Below are positions 5,931 to 8,321 of a stretch of DNA of 8,321 bases, one piece after another; the stretch's first letter is position 1; each line of letters starts with the position of its first letter. Source of the DNA: Candidatus Poribacteria bacterium (GTDB lineage Bacteria; Poribacteria; WGA-4E; GCA-2687025); assembly GCA_002687025.1 (NCBI GenBank), contig NYZG01000385.1, positions 1 through 8,321 of the forward strand, in the 5' to 3' direction. The translations under genes were made by a program, and so were the position numbers. The notes under the pieces were generated by a model that had not been told where the DNA came from, did not search any database, and worked only from the letters and a program-made list of their open reading frames with translations.

Positions 5931-7121
5931 ATGCCCACCCGCTTGGGCGTTCGCGATGTGAACGTCGCCGGCAAACGCGTGTTCGTCCGTGTCGATTTCA
6001 ACGTCCCCATAGAGGATGACGAGATCGCGGACGACACGCGGATTCGCGCCGCGCTCCCCACGATCGAATACCTGCGCGAGCATCGAGCGCGCGTGGTCCT
6101 GGCCTCGCACCGCGGGAGGCCGTCCGGCGAGCCCCTCCCTGAGCTGTCGCTGGCTCCGGCCGCCATCCGTCTGGCGGAGTTACTCGGCGCAGCCGTGCCT
6201 CTGGCCGCCGACTGCGTCGGGGAACCGGCAGCCGACGCGGTTTCCGCGCTGGCTCCAGGCGATGTCGTGCTCCTCGAGAACCTGCGTTTCCACGCGGGAG
6301 AGGAAGCCAACGATGACGCGTTCGCGGCGCAGCTTGCCCAACTCGCCGACGTCTATGTGAACGACGCGTTCGGCGCGGCGCACCGGGCGCATGCATCGAC
6401 TGCTGGCGTGGCGAAGCTCCTCCAGCCGGCCGCGGCCGGGCTCCTGATGGAGTCCGAACTCCAACACCTCGGCGACGCGCTGGAGAACCCGGAGCGGCCG
6501 TTCCTGCCCGTGCTCGGCGGGTCCAAGGTTTCGGACAAGATAGCGGTGATTTCGCGGCTGCTGCAGGTGTCCGACGGCGTCCTCATCGGCGGGGCAATGG
6601 CGTACACCTTCCTCGTGGCGATGGGGCGGCAGGTTGGGGACTCACTCGTGGAGCGCGACAAGATCGACGTCGCGCGCGACCTGCTGATACAGGCGCTCAA
6701 GCTGGGCAAGCCGATCTACCTGCCCATAGACCACGTCGCCACGCAGGAGTTCTCCGCGACGGCCGAGACGCGCGTGGCCTATCGAGACACGATCGAGGAA
6801 GGCTGGGAGGCCGTGGACATCGGCCCGGCGACGCGCGAGATGTACGGACGGATTCTGGAGCGGGCCAGGACGGTCGTGTGGAACGGGCCCGTCGGCGTCT
6901 ACGAGCTGGAACCGTTCGCGCACGGCACGATCAGCATAGCCAAGACTCTGAGCACGCTGGATGCGACGACGATCATCGGCGGTGGCGACTGTGTCGCGGC
7001 CGTGGAGATGGCTGGCGTCGCGGACAGGATGACGCATATAAGCACCGGAGGCGGCGCATCGCTTGAGTTCCTGGAAGGCAAGGAACTGCCGGGCGTCGCG
7101 GCCCTGAGCATAGCGCAATAG
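5931..7121 (+). CDS. pgk: Phosphoglycerate kinase
   Basis: 396 residues, standard length. It transfers phosphate between 1,3-bisphosphoglycerate and ADP, the step after GAPDH. The N-terminal substrate domain shows RVDFNVP (20-26), SHRGRP (59-64, with Arg where Leu is commoner), LLENLRF (114-120) and NDAFGAAHRAHAS (144-156). The nucleotide domain shows GGSKVSDK (196-203), WNGPVGVYE (317-325), IIGGGDCVAAV (348-358) and STGGGASLEFLEGKELPG (371-388). The start is ATG 5931, only 2 nt after the gap TAG, so translation is probably coupled; upstream in-frame starts inside gap would add foreign sequence. AAGG (5917-5920) in the end of gap may serve as ribosome site. All catalytic blocks are intact. 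Confidence 0.97.
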   Translation: MPTRLGVRDVNVAGKRVFVRVDFNVPIEDDEIADDTRIRAALPTIEYLREHRARVVLASHRGRPSGEPLPELSLAPAAIRLAELLGAAVPLAADCVGEPAADAVSALAPGDVVLLENLRFHAGEEANDDAFAAQLAQLADVYVNDAFGAAHRAHASTAGVAKLLQPAAAGLLMESELQHLGDALENPERPFLPVLGGSKVSDKIAVISRLLQVSDGVLIGGAMAYTFLVAMGRQVGDSLVERDKIDVARDLLIQALKLGKPIYLPIDHVATQEFSATAETRVAYRDTIEEGWEAVDIGPATREMYGRILERARTVVWNGPVGVYELEPFAHGTISIAKTLSTLDATTIIGGGDCVAAVEMAGVADRMTHISTGGGASLEFLEGKELPGVAALSIAQ

Positions 7122-7133
7122 CGAGGATTCCCA

Positions 7134-7907
7134 ATGCGTACGCCGATACTGGCGGGCAACTGGAAGATGAACAGGACCGTCGGCGAGGCCACCGAACTGG
7201 TGACCGGGCTTCTCGATGTGTCGAAGCGGGCGTCTGGCGTCGAGCTCGTCGTCGGGCCGCCGTCCACGGCTCTGTCCGCGGTCGCGGACGCGCTGCGCGG
7301 GTCTAGCATCGGCGTCGCCGCCCAGAACATGCACTGGGAGGCGAGCGGGGCTTTCACGGGTGAGGTGTCCGCGGAGATGCTCGTCGACGTGGGGTGCAAG
7401 TACGTCATCATCGCGCACTCCGAACGGCGACAGTACTTCGGCGAGACGAACGAGACGGCGAACAAGAAGCTGCACGCGGCGTTCGGCGGCGGCCTGCTCC
7501 CCATCTACTGTGTCGGCGAGACGCTGGACGAACGCGAAGGCGACGTCATGGAAGACGTCGTTGGGACGCAGGTGCGCGACGGCCTGGCCGGCCTGACCGC
7601 GGAGCAGGCGGCCCAAACCGTGGTGGCCTACGAGCCGGTCTGGGCCATCGGGACAGGTCGCACCGCCAGCCGCGACCAGGCGCAGGACGCGCACGCGTTC
7701 ATCCGGGGCGTATTGGCGGACCTGTGTGGGGAAGGCGTGGCGGCGTCGGTTCGGATACAATATGGCGGCAGCGCGAACCCGGGGAACATCGCCGAACTCA
7801 TGTCGGCGCCGGACATCGACGGCGGGCTCATCGGCGGCGCGAGCCTGAAGGCCGAGTCGTTCGCGGAAATGGCCGACATCGTGCAGGGCGTCTCCGCCGC
7901 GGCGTAG
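7134..7907 (+). CDS. tpiA: Triose-phosphate isomerase
   Basis: 257 residues, normal for bacterial TIM. It interconverts dihydroxyacetone phosphate and glyceraldehyde 3-phosphate, supplying the GAPDH substrate. Catalytic residues are all present: Asn9 and Lys11 in GNWKMN (8-13), His95 in IIAHSERR (92-99) and Glu167 in VAYEPVWAIGTG (164-175), which runs into the mobile loop 6. The phosphate-binding YGGSANPGN (210-218) replaces the commoner YGGSVKPxN. GGLIGGASL (230-238) is the second phosphate-binding element. The ribosome site GAGGA (7123-7127) lies 6 nt before the ATG, in the 12-nt spacer after pgk. Confidence 0.97.
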   Translation: MRTPILAGNWKMNRTVGEATELVTGLLDVSKRASGVELVVGPPSTALSAVADALRGSSIGVAAQNMHWEASGAFTGEVSAEMLVDVGCKYVIIAHSERRQYFGETNETANKKLHAAFGGGLLPIYCVGETLDEREGDVMEDVVGTQVRDGLAGLTAEQAAQTVVAYEPVWAIGTGRTASRDQAQDAHAFIRGVLADLCGEGVAASVRIQYGGSANPGNIAELMSAPDIDGGLIGGASLKAESFAEMADIVQGVSAAA

Positions 7908-7920
7908 GCGACGGAACTTC

Positions 7921-7930
7921 GGAAAGGAAG
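7921..7930 (+). promoter_or_regulatory. Ribosome binding site for a TTG-initiated secG
   Basis: GGAAAGGAAG (7921-7930) ends 4 nt before TTG 7935. The first in-frame ATG (7959) would remove eight residues of the first membrane helix and has no nearby purine-rich site, so TTG is the better start. Confidence 0.65.
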
Positions 7931-7934
7931 CGCG

Positions 7935-8291
7935 TTGGCACTTATCTACGGCATCCTGATGGTCTTCTTCCTGTTGACCTGCTTGCTGATGATCCTCGTC
8001 ATCCTGCTGCAGCCTGGCAAGAGCGACGTGGCGGCCCTCGGCGGCGCGGCCGGGAACTTCATGGGCGGCGGCGGGGCCGCGACGTTCCTCACCAAGCTGA
8101 CGACCGGGTTGGCGGTCACGTACATGGTCCTGGTGATCGCGCTGGGCAAGCTCGCCTCAGGCGCCCTGACGACTGTGGCCGAGCCGGAATCTGCCGCCGA
8201 CACGACGATCAGCCTGCCCGCCACGAGTGACGACGCCACCACGGATGGCGGCGCCACGGACGCCGGTTCGGGCGACAGCGCGGGCGAATGA
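7935..8291 (+). CDS. secG: Preprotein translocase subunit SecG, TTG start
   Basis: 118 residues. SecG is the small inner-membrane partner of SecY and SecE that assists SecA-driven protein export. The protein has the family layout: first helix 3-25, the signature LLQPGKSD (24-31), a glycine-rich cytoplasmic loop (36-47), GGAATFLTKLT (46-56) and a second helix of about 57-76. A tail of about 38 residues (81-118) rich in Thr, Ala, Asp, Ser and Gly follows; it is acidic, probably disordered and longer than in many SecG proteins. It starts at TTG 7935, set by a strong upstream ribosome site, and lies 27 nt after tpiA. Placement next to tpiA is common in bacteria and probably reflects co-transcription rather than a shared function. 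Confidence 0.92.
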   Translation: MALIYGILMVFFLLTCLLMILVILLQPGKSDVAALGGAAGNFMGGGGAATFLTKLTTGLAVTYMVLVIALGKLASGALTTVAEPESAADTTISLPATSDDATTDGGATDAGSGDSAGE

Positions 8292-8321
8292 GCCCGCCTG
8301 ACGGCGACCCCGACACATCGC
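8288..8321 (+). CDS. Possible start of a further gene overlapping secG stop (partial)
   Basis: ATG at 8288-8290 overlaps the secG TGA (8289-8291) in an ATGA arrangement typical of translationally coupled genes. Eleven codons (MSPPDGDPDTS) remain open to the window edge. There is only a weak ribosome site (GCGGGCGA just upstream). It is too short to identify, and could be chance. Confidence 0.35.
   Translation, partial: MSPPDGDPDTS

Noticed and set aside
6642..7760. Minus-strand open frame of 372 codons opposite pgk and tpiA
   Set aside because: Antisense to two enzymes with all catalytic motifs intact; Arg/His-rich, without recognisable domains.

Overview
The window is a GC-rich bacterial chromosomal segment with mostly G or C at third codon positions. 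It carries nine genes: seven complete ones with recognisable functions or folds on the + strand, one 5'-complete gene running off the left edge on the - strand, and a probable gene start at the right edge. Tightly packed genes with Shine-Dalgarno sites, one TTG start, SecG and a bacterial-type GAPDH support a bacterium. The phylum cannot be fixed from these genes. The sugar-oxidoreductase and ThuA content resembles what is seen in large-genome environmental lineages such as Poribacteria, Latescibacterota, Armatimonadota or Chloroflexota, but that is only an impression.

Left part (1-4760): a DUF993 protein, a TIM-barrel relative of dihydrodipicolinate synthase/N-acetylneuraminate lyase, is transcribed leftward. 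It is divergent from a rightward run of four genes: a membrane protein with a degenerate FHA-like C-terminal domain, a Gfo/Idh/MocA oxidoreductase, a ThuA-like protein and a second Gfo/Idh/MocA oxidoreductase. The four are 27-37 nt apart and look like one operon. Together with the aldolase-like gene they suggest oxidation and breakdown of a sugar, glycoside or polyol whose identity cannot be read from the sequence.

Middle (4761-4914): a 154-nt gap holds an 18-bp direct repeat in two near-identical copies, a 10-bp palindrome at their junction, and a strong GC-rich hairpin with a T-rich 3' flank just before gap. This is the most unusual non-coding structure in the window.

Right part (4915-8321): gap, pgk, tpiA and secG form a compact operon with spacings of 2, 12 and 27 nt. 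It covers the triose-phosphate section of glycolysis/gluconeogenesis plus the SecG subunit of the protein translocon. This is a widespread bacterial arrangement. A further reading frame starts in an ATGA overlap with the secG stop and leaves the window.

I found no RNA gene, transposon, CRISPR array, prophage or defence system. No wholly new system is evident. The best leads are the gap leader structure, the FHA-like membrane protein, and the aldolase/oxidoreductase/ThuA cluster.
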